From positions 1 through 64,000 of the forward strand of contig NZ_JAAMQU010000010.1 in assembly GCF_013522925.1 (NCBI RefSeq): a DNA stretch of 64,000 nucleotides, read 5' to 3'. A program made the translations under genes and the position numbers. This document shows, piece after piece, positions 27,337-36,078 of this stretch. This DNA comes from Pseudomonas japonica. Its GTDB lineage: Bacteria; Pseudomonadota; Gammaproteobacteria; Pseudomonadales; Pseudomonadaceae. How positions within the stretch are numbered: position 1 is the first letter of the stretch; the number at the start of each line of letters is the position of its first letter. Under the pieces are notes generated by a model. That model was not told the DNA's origin. It worked only from the letters and a program-made list of their open reading frames with translations, and did not search any database.

Positions 27337-28544
27337 AACAGTTGATACCGGTTACCCCCGCGGCAAAACCCGCCGATAGCCCCTCCTACCTGGACGGCAG
27401 CGACGACACCGCAGTGGTACGCGCCAGCCGGGTAGTGTGGGTCACCGCCCTGGCGCTAGGGGCGTTCCTGCTGTGGGCCGCCAATTTCGAAGTGGTGGAG
27501 GTTTCCAACGGCACCGGCAAGGTAGTCCCCAGCTCCCGGGAACAGGTGATTCAGTCCCTTGAAGGCGGGATCGTCGCGGCGCTGAACGTGAACGAAGGCG
27601 ATGTGGTGCAGCGCGGTGACGTGCTGGCCCAGCTGGACCCCACCAAGAACGAATCCAACGTGGGTGAAAGCGAAGCCAGGTACCGCGCCGCCTTGGCCAG
27701 CGTGGCGCGGCTGCAGGCCGAGGCCAGCGACCGGCCGCTGAGTTTCCCGGCGTCGTTGCAGACCTCGCCCGATCTGGTCCAGAGCGAAACCCAGCTGTAC
27801 AACAGCCGCAAGCGCGGCTTGGAGGCCACCCTCAAAGGGATCAACCAGTCCCTGGCGCTGGTGCGCAGCGAACTGGAAATCACCGAAAACCTGGCCAAGA
27901 TAGGCGCTTCCAGCCGGGTAGAGGTGATCCGCCTTAACCGCCAGCGCTCGGAACTGGAGCTCAAGGCCAGCGAAGCGCGTTCCGAATACGTGGTGCGCGC
28001 CCGTGAGGAACTGGCGAAGGCCAGCGCCGAGGCTGACAGCCTGGCCCAGGTGGTTCGGGGCCGTGCCGACTCGCTGTCGCGGCTTACGTTGCGCTCGCCC
28101 GTGCGTGGTGTGGTGAAGGACATCGAGGTGACCACGCTAGGGGGCGTGGTACCGCCCAACGGGCAATTGATGCAGATCGTGCCCATGGACGACCGCCTGC
28201 TGATCGAAACCCGCATCGCCCCCCGGGACATCGCCTTTATCCACCCGGGGCAGTCGGCCAAGGTGAAGATCACCGCCTACGACTATTCCATCTACGGCAG
28301 CCTGGACGGCACAGTGGTGAACATCTCGCCTGATACCTTGCAGGATGAGGCCAAGCCGGAGGTCTTCTATTACCGGGCGTACATCCGCACCGCCGATGAC
28401 GTACTGCGCAACAAGGCCGGCACTACCTTCCCGATCGTGCCGGGGATGATCGCCAGCGTGGACATCCGCACGGGCGCCAAGACGGTGCTGGCCTACTTGC
28501 TCAAGCCGCTGAACAAAGCCAAGGAGGCGTTGCGCGAGCGGTGA
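27333..28544 (+). CDS. HlyD-family periplasmic adaptor of the adhesin type I secretion system
   Basis: A 403-residue membrane fusion protein. One membrane segment lies near residues 30-50 (VVWVTALALGAFLLWAA). Then comes the split lipoyl-like domain (GTGKVVPSSREQVIQSLEGG, VNEGDVVQRGDVLAQLDPT), a long coiled coil (about 110-260) and the returning lipoyl half with LRSPVRGVVKDI, followed by a beta-barrel. It should bridge the ABC exporter and the TolC-like duct. It starts inside the ABC stop codon and ends directly against the convergent lipoprotein gene. Confidence 0.92.
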   Translation: MKQLIPVTPAAKPADSPSYLDGSDDTAVVRASRVVWVTALALGAFLLWAANFEVVEVSNGTGKVVPSSREQVIQSLEGGIVAALNVNEGDVVQRGDVLAQLDPTKNESNVGESEARYRAALASVARLQAEASDRPLSFPASLQTSPDLVQSETQLYNSRKRGLEATLKGINQSLALVRSELEITENLAKIGASSRVEVIRLNRQRSELELKASEARSEYVVRAREELAKASAEADSLAQVVRGRADSLSRLTLRSPVRGVVKDIEVTTLGGVVPPNGQLMQIVPMDDRLLIETRIAPRDIAFIHPGQSAKVKITAYDYSIYGSLDGTVVNISPDTLQDEAKPEVFYYRAYIRTADDVLRNKAGTTFPIVPGMIASVDIRTGAKTVLAYLLKPLNKAKEALRER

Positions 28545-29192
28545 TCAGTTACCGGCCAGCCGCGCACCGCGGCCTTCGATCAGTTCCTGGGTTTCGAAGC
28601 GTTTCCATTCCCGCGCGATTTCGTTGTAGGGCATGAAAATACTTACCCGGGGCTGGTCGGCCAGGTCTGGCCGGTGCAGTGCTTGCAGGTCGCCCTTGGT
28701 AAGGTAGGCCACGTTGATACCGACCGCCTCGCCGTCCGCGGCGAACACTGGCCCGCCGGACATGCCCTTGGCGGTGGGCCCGTTGTGGGTGCCATACATC
28801 ACGTTATCAGTGGCGCTCAACCGCACCATGGCCGGCAAGGCCTTGCCCGCGCCGGTGATCGGTACATACAGCGAGTTGTAGCCCACCGCCGTCAGCGTTT
28901 CGCCCGGCACATATTGGCGCCACTGCGGCGCATGGTCGGCCTTGTGGCGGAAGAACTGCACGTCCCCTTTCCCTTGGTGAACCGAACCTGACAGATAAGG
29001 CACATGCTTGACGGTGACTGCGTAGTCGTCGTTCCACTGTACGGCGCTGCCCATCAACATCAGGGGCAGCGGCCCGCCGGAATGAACCACGAAGGCTTGG
29101 TCGTAAACAGGGTCCTTGAGATAAGCGGTTGGCACTCCGTTGCACCCGCTGAGCAGCACGCAGGCTGCCAGAAGTGACTTGAAGGGAAACAT
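28545..29192 (-). CDS. Trypsin-like serine protease lipoprotein
   Basis: A 215-residue protein with a lipoprotein signal (MFPFKSLLAACVLLSGC, lipidated Cys17). The mature part shows trypsin-like hallmarks: His63 in AVTVKHVPYL, the nucleophile Ser145 in AKGMSGGPVF and a following GEAVGINVAY strand. The acid residue is less certain (Asp77 or Asp85). With Asn18 after the Cys, sorting to the outer membrane is expected. It converges on the HlyD gene with no spacer, so a link to the adhesin machinery, for example cleaving or maturing the adhesin, is conceivable but only positional. Small for an S1 protease but complete in its core. Confidence 0.7.
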   Translation of the reverse strand: MFPFKSLLAACVLLSGCNGVPTAYLKDPVYDQAFVVHSGGPLPLMLMGSAVQWNDDYAVTVKHVPYLSGSVHQGKGDVQFFRHKADHAPQWRQYVPGETLTAVGYNSLYVPITGAGKALPAMVRLSATDNVMYGTHNGPTAKGMSGGPVFAADGEAVGINVAYLTKGDLQALHRPDLADQPRVSIFMPYNEIAREWKRFETQELIEGRGARLAGN

Positions 29193-29272
29193 GGTGATGG
29201 CTACTGGCTAGGTTGTTGTTGAAGTAGCGCGAATATGTCAGTGAGCCATCACTGGTGCCAGCACCTCTTGTC

Positions 29273-29303
29273 TGGATCCATGTGAACAAAATGTTCGGAT
29301 CCA
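29273..29303. repeat. Inverted repeat with nested palindrome (GGATCC arms)
   Basis: TGGATCC (29273-29279) and GGATCCA (29297-29303) face each other. Inside, GAACA and TGTTC (29284-29296) form a further 5-bp stem around AAA, adjoining the 3' outer arm. The whole can fold as a 12-bp stem with a 4-base bulge. Confidence 0.55.
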
Positions 29304-29408
29304 CGATATTTAGCGGGATGTATATTTAGTGCGCTTTACAACATCTTTAAACCACCGTAGTAGAGCGGCTCAAGCGGCAAAGCGAAACATTCTTAACGGA
29401 TCCAAAAT

Positions 29409-29443
29409 GGCTGGATCCCAGATTTGTCAAGCGGGATCCAGCC
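29409..29443. repeat. 10-bp perfect inverted repeat (GGATCC arms)
   Basis: GGCTGGATCC (29409-29418) and GGATCCAGCC (29434-29443) are perfect reverse complements separated by 15 bases. A third GGATCC lies just before (29398-29403). Confidence 0.6.
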
Positions 29444-29499
29444 GAACGGTCATTGGTTTTTTCAGGTCTCGTACCTTCTTCAACAGAATCTCTCGCTAG

Positions 29500-29514
29500 C
29501 TGACAAACCTGACA
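29500..29514 (+). promoter_or_regulatory. Tandem CTGACA repeat, possible response-regulator site
   Basis: CTGACA occurs at 29500-29505 and 29509-29514, within an imperfect larger inverted repeat (GCTAGC to GTTAGC). OmpR-family regulators usually bind tandem half-sites, and CusR/CopR-type sites contain TGACA. The operon starting 78 bases downstream encodes such a regulator, so autoregulation is plausible. The assignment is by analogy. Confidence 0.35.
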
Positions 29515-29542
29515 GTTAGCCGTCATGCTGGCGTACCGTTGA

Positions 29543-29560
29543 ACCCGCTATAAAGCGGGT
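29543..29560 (+). other. Hairpin just upstream of the RND adaptor gene
   Basis: ACCCGCT and AGCGGGT form a perfect 7-bp stem with an ATAA loop, ending 31 bases before the adaptor start codon. It could influence translation or transcript start; the T-rich run that follows (29572-29579) is too far from the stem for a standard terminator. Confidence 0.4.
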
Positions 29561-29591
29561 GACCCCTTCCCTCTTTTTTATAAGCTGCCCC

Positions 29592-30755
29592 ATGCAAAAG
29601 CCCCTTCGCCTGTCGATCGCCTGTGCTGCCGTGGTCCTTCTCGTGTGCGCCGCCTGGTGGCTGAGCCGCCCCGCCAGGGCACCAGCCGCACCGGCGAAGG
29701 CCGCCGCCGTACCGGTAAAGGTGATCCAGGTGGCGTCGGCGGATGTGCCGCAACTGGTGTCGGCCATCGGCACGGTTACGCCGCTGCAAAGCGTGACCGT
29801 GCGGGCCCAGGTGGATGGCATCCTCACCCGCTTGTGGGTGAAGGAAGGTCAATTCGTTGAAAAGGGCCAATTGCTGGCTAGCATCGACGACCGCGCACTG
29901 CGTGCCAGCCTGGATCAGGCCATGGCACAGGCGGCGCAAACGCGGGCGCAATTGAAAGTGGCTGAAGTGGACCTCAAGCGTTACACCGAACTGGCCCAGG
30001 ACCGCAGCATCCCGCGCCAGCAGCTGGACCAGCAGCAAGCGCTGCACGACCAACTCCAGGCAACCCTGCAAGGCAACGAGGCCGCAGCGGCAGCGGCGCG
30101 GGTGCAGCTGTCCTATACGCAGATCCGCTCGCCGCTCGCCGGCCGGGTGGGTATTCGCGCAGTGGACGAAGGTAATTTGCTACGGGTGAGCGATGCCCAA
30201 GGCCTGTTCAGCGTGACCCAGCTCGACCCTATCTCGGTGCAGTTCGCCCTTCCCCAGGCTCAGCTGCCCACGCTTCAGGCCCTGCTCAGGGCACCGGAGC
30301 AAGCGGCCGTGACCGCCTACGCCGGTGGCGACATCAATGGCGGCGAGCCACTCGCCCAGGGGCGCCTCAGCCTCATTGACAATCAAGTGTCCAGCACCAC
30401 GGGCACGGTAAAAGCCAAGGCGCAGTTCGCCAACGGCGGGCAAACCCTGTGGCCGGGCCAGCTGGTGAATGTACGGCTGCAAACCCTGCTGCGCCGTAAC
30501 GCTCTGGTGGTGCCCAATGCCGTGGTGCAGCGCGGCGTGAACGGCACCTATGTGTACCGCCTGCAGGGTGAGAACGTGGAAAGCGTGCCGGTGAAGGTCG
30601 TCGACCAGGCCGGCGAACGCACAGTGATCGACGGCGTAGCAGCGGGCGATAAGCTGGTAAGCGACGGCCAGTCCCGGCTCAAGCCGGGCATGCGGGTAGA
30701 TGTACTACGTGACCCGCCGCCCGCGAACGCCACGACCGCCGAGGCACAGCCATGA
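29592..30755 (+). CDS. RND efflux periplasmic adaptor (MdtA-like)
   Basis: A 387-residue membrane fusion protein starting at ATG 29592 (MQKPLRLSIACAA); an in-frame GTG at 29559 gives an unlikely extension. A hydrophobic N-terminal anchor or signal is followed by the lipoyl half (VTVRAQVDGILTRLWVKEGQ), a short coiled coil (about 95-160), the other half (YTQIRSPLAGRVGIRAVDEG) and a beta-barrel domain with GQLVNVRLQTLLRR. It links the inner-membrane pump encoded next to an outer-membrane channel encoded elsewhere. The stop codon overlaps the pump start. Confidence 0.9.
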   Translation: MQKPLRLSIACAAVVLLVCAAWWLSRPARAPAAPAKAAAVPVKVIQVASADVPQLVSAIGTVTPLQSVTVRAQVDGILTRLWVKEGQFVEKGQLLASIDDRALRASLDQAMAQAAQTRAQLKVAEVDLKRYTELAQDRSIPRQQLDQQQALHDQLQATLQGNEAAAAAARVQLSYTQIRSPLAGRVGIRAVDEGNLLRVSDAQGLFSVTQLDPISVQFALPQAQLPTLQALLRAPEQAAVTAYAGGDINGGEPLAQGRLSLIDNQVSSTTGTVKAKAQFANGGQTLWPGQLVNVRLQTLLRRNALVVPNAVVQRGVNGTYVYRLQGENVESVPVKVVDQAGERTVIDGVAAGDKLVSDGQSRLKPGMRVDVLRDPPPANATTAEAQP

Positions 30756-33700
30756 GCGGGGTGCGCTCGCCGTCGGCCTGGTGCATCGACCACCCGATAG
30801 CCACCCTGTTGTTGATGTTTGCCCTGGTGTTGCTGGGCGGCATCGCCTTCCCCCGGCTGCCGGTGGCACCGTTGCCCGAAGCCGAATTCCCGACCATTCA
30901 GGTAATGGCACAACTGCCCGGCGCCAGCCCGGAAACCATGGCCTCCTCGGTGGCCACGCCGCTGGAGGTGCAGTTCAGCGCCATCCCCGGCGTAAGCCAG
31001 ATGACCTCTACCAGCGCGTTGGGCTCCACCACCCTCACGCTGATGTTCACCCTGGACAAGAACATCGACTCTGCCGCCCAGGAGGTGCAAGCGGCGATCA
31101 ACACCGCGGCGGGGCGCTTGCCTCAGGATTTGCCCAACCTGCCCACGTGGAAAAAAGTGAACCCCGGCGACAGCCCTGTACTCATCCTCGGCATCAGCTC
31201 GGCCCAGCTCACCGGGCCTGACCTCAGCGACCAGGTGGAAACGTTGCTCGCCCGGCAGATCAGCCAGATCGACGGGGTGGGCCAGGTGAACATCACCGGC
31301 CAGCAACGCCCGGCCATTCGCGTGCAAGCCCAGGCGGACAAGCTTGCCGCCGTAGGCATCACCCTGGCTGACCTGCGCGCCGCCATCCAGGCCGGCAGCC
31401 TTAACCTGGCCAAAGGCGCGCTCTACGGTGACACGCGCATATCCACCCTCGCCGCCAACGACCAACTGTTCAAGCCGGCCGACTATGCCGATCTGATCGT
31501 GGCCTACCGTGACGGCGCCCCGGTGCGCATGCGGGACGTGGCCAAGGTGGTGGCGGGGGCTGAAAACGACTACGTACAGGCATGGTCGGAGAACCAGCCC
31601 GGGGTGAACCTGGTGATCTCCCGCCAGCCCGGCGCGAATATCGTCGACACTGTGGACCGCATCCAGGCCGCATTACCGGGGCTGCAGGCGATGCTCCCGG
31701 CTTCGGTGGACATCAACGTGCTCACCGACCGCACGCAAACCATCCGCGCCTCCCTGCACGAAGTCGAGCTCACGCTGCTGATCGCCATCCTGCTGGTAGT
31801 CGCAGTGATGGCGCTGTTCCTGCGCCAGCTGTCCGCTACGTTGATCGTGTGCGCGGTGCTGGGGGTATCGCTGGTGGCCAGCTTTGCCTGGATGTACGTG
31901 CTGGGCTTCAGCCTCAACAACCTTACGCTCGTGGCCATCGTGATCGCGGTGGGGTTTGTGGTGGACGACGCCATCGTGGTGGTGGAAAACATCCACCGCT
32001 ACCTGGAGCAAGGGCTGAGCCGGCGCGAAGCGGCCATTCGCGGCAGCAGCGAGATCAGCTTCACCGTGGTGTCGATCAGCTTTTCGCTGATCGCGGCCTT
32101 TATTCCGCTGCTGTTCATGGGCGGCGTGGTGGGCCGGCTGTTCAAAGAGTTCGCCCTTACCGCCACCTCTACCATCCTGCTATCGGTGCTGGTGTCGCTT
32201 ACCCTGGCGCCGACACTGGCGGCGCTGTACATGAACGCGCCCAAACACCGTGCCCATTCGCGGCAGACCTTCTCCGAACGCCTGCTAGCCGGTTACGAAC
32301 GGCTGCTGGGCAAGGCCCTGGACCATCAGCGCTTGATGTTGGCCATATTCGCCGTGTCGCTGGGGCTGGCCGTGGCCGGCTATGTCTACATCCCGAAGGG
32401 GTTCTTCCCCGTCCAGGACACAGGCTTTGTGCTGGGCACCAGCGAAGCGGCGGCGGACACCTCCTACGGCGACATGGTGGCGCGCCACCTGGCGTTGGCG
32501 AAAATCGTGGCGGCAGACCCCGCCGTTCGTACGTTCTCGCACTCGGTGGGTGTAACCGGCAGCAACCAGACCGTGGCCAACGGGCGCTTCTGGATTTCCC
32601 TCAAGCCTCGCGAAGACCGCAACGTGAGCGCCAGCGAATTCATCGACCGCATTCGCCCGCAGCTCGCGTCGGTGCCGGGGATTGTGCTGTACCTGCGCGC
32701 CGGGCAGGACATCAACCTCAGTTCGGGCCCCAGCCGCAGCCAGTACCAGTACGTGCTCAAAAGCAACGATGGGGATGCCTTGAACCTGTGGGCACAACGG
32801 CTGACCGAAGCCCTGCGGGAAAATTCCGCCTTCCGCGACCTGTCCAACGACCTGCAGCTGGGCGGCAGCACCACGCCTATCGAGATCGACCGTGCCGCCG
32901 CCGCGCGGTTTGGCCTGAGCGCCAGCGACGTGGACCAGGCCCTGTACGATGCCTTCGGCCAGCGCCAGGTGAGCGAATTCCAGACCCAGACCAATCAATA
33001 CAAAGTGGTGCTAGAGCTGGACACCGCGCAGCGAGGGCAGGCCGAAAGCTTGAATTACTTCTACCTACGCTCGCCGCTCACCGGCGAGATGATCCCATTG
33101 GCCGCGCTGGCGCATGTGGGCACGCCGCGCAGCGGGCCGCTGTCCATCGCCCACGACGGCATGTTCCCGGCGGCCAACCTCTCCTTCAACCTCGCGCCGG
33201 GGGTGGCCTTGGGCGATGCGGTCAGCCTGCTGGAAACCACCCAGCGCGAACTGGGCATGCCGGCGAGTATCAGCGGCACCTTCCAGGGCGCGGCCCAGGC
33301 GTTTCGCAGCTCACTGGCGAGCCAGCCGTGGCTGATCCTGGCGGCGCTGGTGGCGGTGTACATCATTCTGGGCGTGCTGTACGAGAGCCTGGTGCACCCG
33401 CTCACCATCATCTCTACCCTGCCCTCTGCCGGCCTGGGCGCGTTGGCGTTGTTGTGGGCAGCCGGCCAGAGCTTCTCGATCATGGCGCTGATCGGGCTGG
33501 TGCTGTTGATCGGCATCGTGAAAAAGAACGGCATTCTGCTCATCGACTTCGCCCTGAATGCCCAGCGCAACGATGGCCTGGCGCCGCGCGAAGCCATCCG
33601 CCAGGCCTGCCTCACGCGTTTGCGGCCTATCGTGATGACCACCCTGGCGGCACTGCTGGGCGCGGTACCACTGATGCTGGGCTACGGCGCCGGCGCGGAG

Positions 33701-33877
33701 CTGCGCCAGCCGCTGGGCATTGCCGTGGTCGGCGGGTTGCTGGTGAGCCAGGCGCTGACGCTGTTCACCACGCCGATCATATACTTGCAGCTCGAACGCC
33801 TGTTCCACCGCCGCGCCGCCGTCGCGCCCGGCCCAGCCCCGGAGGGCCACCATGCGCATCCTGATCATCGAGGATGA
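30752..33877 (+). CDS. RND multidrug efflux pump (AcrB/MdtB family)
   Basis: A 1041-residue proton-driven inner-membrane transporter of standard length. The N-terminal helix reads HPIATLLLMFALVLLGGIAF. Proton-relay aspartates are present in helix 4 (GFVVDDAIVVVENIHR), and the second-half helix carries GIVKKNGILLIDFA. The two large periplasmic loops (about 35-330 and 560-870) have the duplicated RND layout. The sequence resembles multidrug rather than heavy-metal pumps, although the linked two-component system belongs to the metal-sensor-like class. Its last 26 bases overlap the regulator gene. Confidence 0.92.
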   Translation: MSGVRSPSAWCIDHPIATLLLMFALVLLGGIAFPRLPVAPLPEAEFPTIQVMAQLPGASPETMASSVATPLEVQFSAIPGVSQMTSTSALGSTTLTLMFTLDKNIDSAAQEVQAAINTAAGRLPQDLPNLPTWKKVNPGDSPVLILGISSAQLTGPDLSDQVETLLARQISQIDGVGQVNITGQQRPAIRVQAQADKLAAVGITLADLRAAIQAGSLNLAKGALYGDTRISTLAANDQLFKPADYADLIVAYRDGAPVRMRDVAKVVAGAENDYVQAWSENQPGVNLVISRQPGANIVDTVDRIQAALPGLQAMLPASVDINVLTDRTQTIRASLHEVELTLLIAILLVVAVMALFLRQLSATLIVCAVLGVSLVASFAWMYVLGFSLNNLTLVAIVIAVGFVVDDAIVVVENIHRYLEQGLSRREAAIRGSSEISFTVVSISFSLIAAFIPLLFMGGVVGRLFKEFALTATSTILLSVLVSLTLAPTLAALYMNAPKHRAHSRQTFSERLLAGYERLLGKALDHQRLMLAIFAVSLGLAVAGYVYIPKGFFPVQDTGFVLGTSEAAADTSYGDMVARHLALAKIVAADPAVRTFSHSVGVTGSNQTVANGRFWISLKPREDRNVSASEFIDRIRPQLASVPGIVLYLRAGQDINLSSGPSRSQYQYVLKSNDGDALNLWAQRLTEALRENSAFRDLSNDLQLGGSTTPIEIDRAAAARFGLSASDVDQALYDAFGQRQVSEFQTQTNQYKVVLELDTAQRGQAESLNYFYLRSPLTGEMIPLAALAHVGTPRSGPLSIAHDGMFPAANLSFNLAPGVALGDAVSLLETTQRELGMPASISGTFQGAAQAFRSSLASQPWLILAALVAVYIILGVLYESLVHPLTIISTLPSAGLGALALLWAAGQSFSIMALIGLVLLIGIVKKNGILLIDFALNAQRNDGLAPREAIRQACLTRLRPIVMTTLAALLGAVPLMLGYGAGAELRQPLGIAVVGGLLVSQALTLFTTPIIYLQLERLFHRRAAVAPGPAPEGHHAHPDHRG

Positions 33878-34529
33878 AGAAAAGACCGCGGACTACCTGC
33901 ACCGTGGCCTCACGGAACAGGGCTACACCGTGGACGTGGCCCATGACGGCGTGAACGGCCTGCACCTGGCGCTGGAGCTGGATTACGCGGTGATCGTGCT
34001 GGACGTGATGCTGCCCGGCCTGGACGGCTTCGGCGTGTTGCGCGCCTTGCGCGGGCGCAAGCAAACGCCGGTGATCATGCTTACCGCGCGGGAGCGCGTG
34101 GAAGATCGCATCCATGGCCTGCGTGAAGGTGCCGATGACTACCTGGGCAAACCCTTCTCGTTTCTGGAGCTTGTCGCCCGGTTGCAAGCGCTTACCCGCC
34201 GCAGCGGCGGGCATGAACCGGTGCAGATCAGCGTGGGCGACCTGTGGATTGACCTGATCAGCCGCAAGGCCCTGCGCGCCGGCCAACGGCTGGACCTCAC
34301 CGCCAAGGAGTTTTCCCTGCTCACGGTACTGGCGCGGCGCCAAGGGCAGATCCTCTCGAAAACCGCCATTGCCGAGATGGTGTGGGATGTGAACTTCGAC
34401 AGTGACGCCAACGTGGTGGAAGTGGCGATCAAGCGGCTGCGGGCCAAGCTCGACAACCCCTTCGAGGAAAAGCTGCTGCACACCATTCGCGGCATGGGCT
34501 ATGTGCTGGAGCGCCGGCATGCGCACTGA
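33852..34529 (+). CDS. OmpR-family response regulator (CusR/CopR-like)
   Basis: A 225-residue regulator. The receiver domain (1-115) begins MRILIIEDEEKTADYLHRGL, with the acidic pair near residues 8-9, phospho-acceptor Asp51 in VIVLDVMLPGLDG, the Thr in VIMLTAR and the Lys near 100 in DYLGKPFSF. A winged-helix DNA-binding domain fills about 125-222 (LTAKEFSLLTVLARRQGQIL, NVVEVAIKRLRAKL). The opening sequence is that of the 'heavy metal response regulator' subgroup. It overlaps the pump gene upstream and the kinase gene downstream, so it is made with the pump it probably controls. Confidence 0.92.
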   Translation: MRILIIEDEEKTADYLHRGLTEQGYTVDVAHDGVNGLHLALELDYAVIVLDVMLPGLDGFGVLRALRGRKQTPVIMLTARERVEDRIHGLREGADDYLGKPFSFLELVARLQALTRRSGGHEPVQISVGDLWIDLISRKALRAGQRLDLTAKEFSLLTVLARRQGQILSKTAIAEMVWDVNFDSDANVVEVAIKRLRAKLDNPFEEKLLHTIRGMGYVLERRHAH

Positions 34530-35895
34530 CTCCATCGCCTTTCGCCTGGGTGGGTTGTTTGCCCTGGTTGCGCTCGGGGTGTTCGTGGTCATCGGTGGCG
34601 CGCTGTACCGCCAGGTAGACAAGAGCCTCGACATATTGCCCAACGCCGAACTGGAGGCCCGCTACAGCGTACTGGAGTCGGCGATCACCCGCTTCGGCGA
34701 CCCGGAGCACTGGGCCCGCTTGCACAACAAGCTGAACCTGCTCAGCGAGGAAGACAAACGCCTGCACTTCTGGGTGGTGAGTGGCGACCCCGCGTATGAA
34801 TATGGGCAGCCCGATGCCGCCACCCGAGGGCTGGCCAACGGGCCGCTGGGCATTCACGACTGGCAGCGCCCCGACGGCACACCGCTCAAGGTGCTGGTGA
34901 GTACCCTGCCCGGCCATGATCAGCGGCCAGCGTTACGCTTCCTCATCGGCATTGACGTGGACAACGTGCGGCAAACCCACCACGACCTGGCCATGGCTTT
35001 GATCGGCTGCGCCGCGCTCGGGGTGTTGCTGGCCAGCGCGCTCGGCTATTGGGTGGCGCGGATCGGCCTGCGCCCGCTGCGCCGGGTGTCGCGCCAGGCG
35101 CAGCAGCTGGCGCCGCCAAAGCTTTCGGGCCGGCTGCGCCCCAGCCACCTGCCGCCCGAGCTGGAGCAATTGGTGGACGCGTTCAATGCCGCGCTGGAGC
35201 GGGTGGAAGGTGCCTATCAGCGGCTGGAATCGTTCAATGCCGATGTGGCCCACGAGTTACGCTCGCCGCTGACCAACCTGATCGGGCAAACCCAGGTAGC
35301 ACTCACTCGCGGCCGCAGCGCCGAGCATTACTTCGAAGTGCTGCAATCCAACCTCGAAGACCTCGAACGCCTGCGCAACATCATCAACGACATGCTATTC
35401 CTGGCCCGCGCCGATCAAGGCGACCGCGCCCGCAATCTTGTGCCTAGCAGCCTGGCCGAGGAAGTGGCCGCATCCCTGGACTACCTGGATTTCATTCTCG
35501 AAGACGCCGGCGTGACCGTACACGTAAGTGGCGACGCTCAGGTGCGGGTGGAACGCAGCCATTTGCGCCGGGCGCTGACCAACCTGATTCACAACGCCGC
35601 CCAGCACAGCCAGCCGGGCCAGGTGATCGACGTCACCGTATTGGCCGAAGGCGAATACGTAAGTGTCGCCGTGAGCAACCCCGGCCCGCCCATCGCCGAC
35701 GAACAACTACCGTTGCTGTTCGAACGCTTCTACCGCGCCGACGCCGCCCGCTACAACGAAGGCGGCAACCACGGCCTGGGCCTGGCCATCGTCAAGGCCG
35801 TGGCCTCGCTGCACGGCGGCAGCGTGTTCGCGCGCAGTGGCGGTGGGGAGAATACTTTTGGCTTGAGTTTGCCGGTGACTGGCCATGTGGCTTGA
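34519..35895 (+). CDS. Sensor histidine kinase (CusS-like) of the RND operon
   Basis: A 458-residue membrane kinase starting at ATG 34519 (MRTDSIAFRLGGL), overlapping the regulator stop by 11 bases. Membrane segments lie at about 8-28 and 158-178 and enclose a periplasmic sensor of about 130 residues. A HAMP linker follows (LRRVSRQAQQLAPPKL), then HisKA with phospho-His245 in FNADVAHELRSPLTN, and an ATPase domain with N-box LTNLIHNAAQHS and G-box NHGLGLAIVKAVASLHGG. The sensor shows no obvious Cys- or His-rich metal motif, so the signal may be a metal, drug or envelope stress. Confidence 0.92.
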   Translation: MRTDSIAFRLGGLFALVALGVFVVIGGALYRQVDKSLDILPNAELEARYSVLESAITRFGDPEHWARLHNKLNLLSEEDKRLHFWVVSGDPAYEYGQPDAATRGLANGPLGIHDWQRPDGTPLKVLVSTLPGHDQRPALRFLIGIDVDNVRQTHHDLAMALIGCAALGVLLASALGYWVARIGLRPLRRVSRQAQQLAPPKLSGRLRPSHLPPELEQLVDAFNAALERVEGAYQRLESFNADVAHELRSPLTNLIGQTQVALTRGRSAEHYFEVLQSNLEDLERLRNIINDMLFLARADQGDRARNLVPSSLAEEVAASLDYLDFILEDAGVTVHVSGDAQVRVERSHLRRALTNLIHNAAQHSQPGQVIDVTVLAEGEYVSVAVSNPGPPIADEQLPLLFERFYRADAARYNEGGNHGLGLAIVKAVASLHGGSVFARSGGGENTFGLSLPVTGHVA

Positions 35896-35962
35896 AAACT
35901 GTGAAACCGCACCGCCCCTTGTGGGAGCTGGGGGGCCGGCCATCCGGCGCAGCGGCAGGCGT

Positions 35963-35998
35963 AGCTCGCGAATGAGGTTAGAAAACTATTCGCGAGCT
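35963..35998. repeat. 11-bp perfect inverted repeat (REP-like)
   Basis: AGCTCGCGAAT (35963-35973) and ATTCGCGAGCT (35988-35998) are perfect reverse complements with a 14-base loop. It sits between the convergent kinase gene and phzF-like gene in a stretch that also contains TTGTGGGAGCTG, a phrase typical of Pseudomonas intergenic repeats. It could end transcripts from both sides, although no T tract is present. Confidence 0.55.
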
Positions 35999-36078
35999 TC
36001 CCACGGCCATGCGCCAATATAGATTAGGGGTAGAGCTCCTATCCGGTGGGAAGCGGGCGCAGCTCGCGAACGGTAGCC

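Larger units (their letters stand above)
29193..29591. promoter_or_regulatory. Divergent control region between lipoprotease and RND operon
   Basis: About 400 bases without a credible gene, clearly more AT-rich than the flanks. It carries five GGATCC palindromes in 166 bases (29274, 29297, 29398, 29413, 29434), two hairpin-forming inverted repeats built from them, a tandem CTGACA pair and a hairpin close to the adaptor start. Both flanking genes read outward, so their promoters must lie here, but I could not identify a convincing -35/-10 pair. A small RNA gene is possible (T-run at 29457-29462) but unsupported. Confidence 0.5.

Noticed and set aside
28807..29304. Minus-strand open frame across the lipoprotease start
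   Set aside because: It is out of frame with a convincing lipoprotein signal and serine-protease motif in the neighbouring frame.
29193..29591. Possible small RNA gene in the structured spacer
   Set aside because: Hairpins and a T-run exist, but no promoter-terminator pair lines up well enough to call a transcript.
31582..33864. Second long open frame on the plus strand within the RND pump gene
   Set aside because: It is an out-of-frame Arg/Pro-rich shadow; the pump frame has intact RND motifs throughout.
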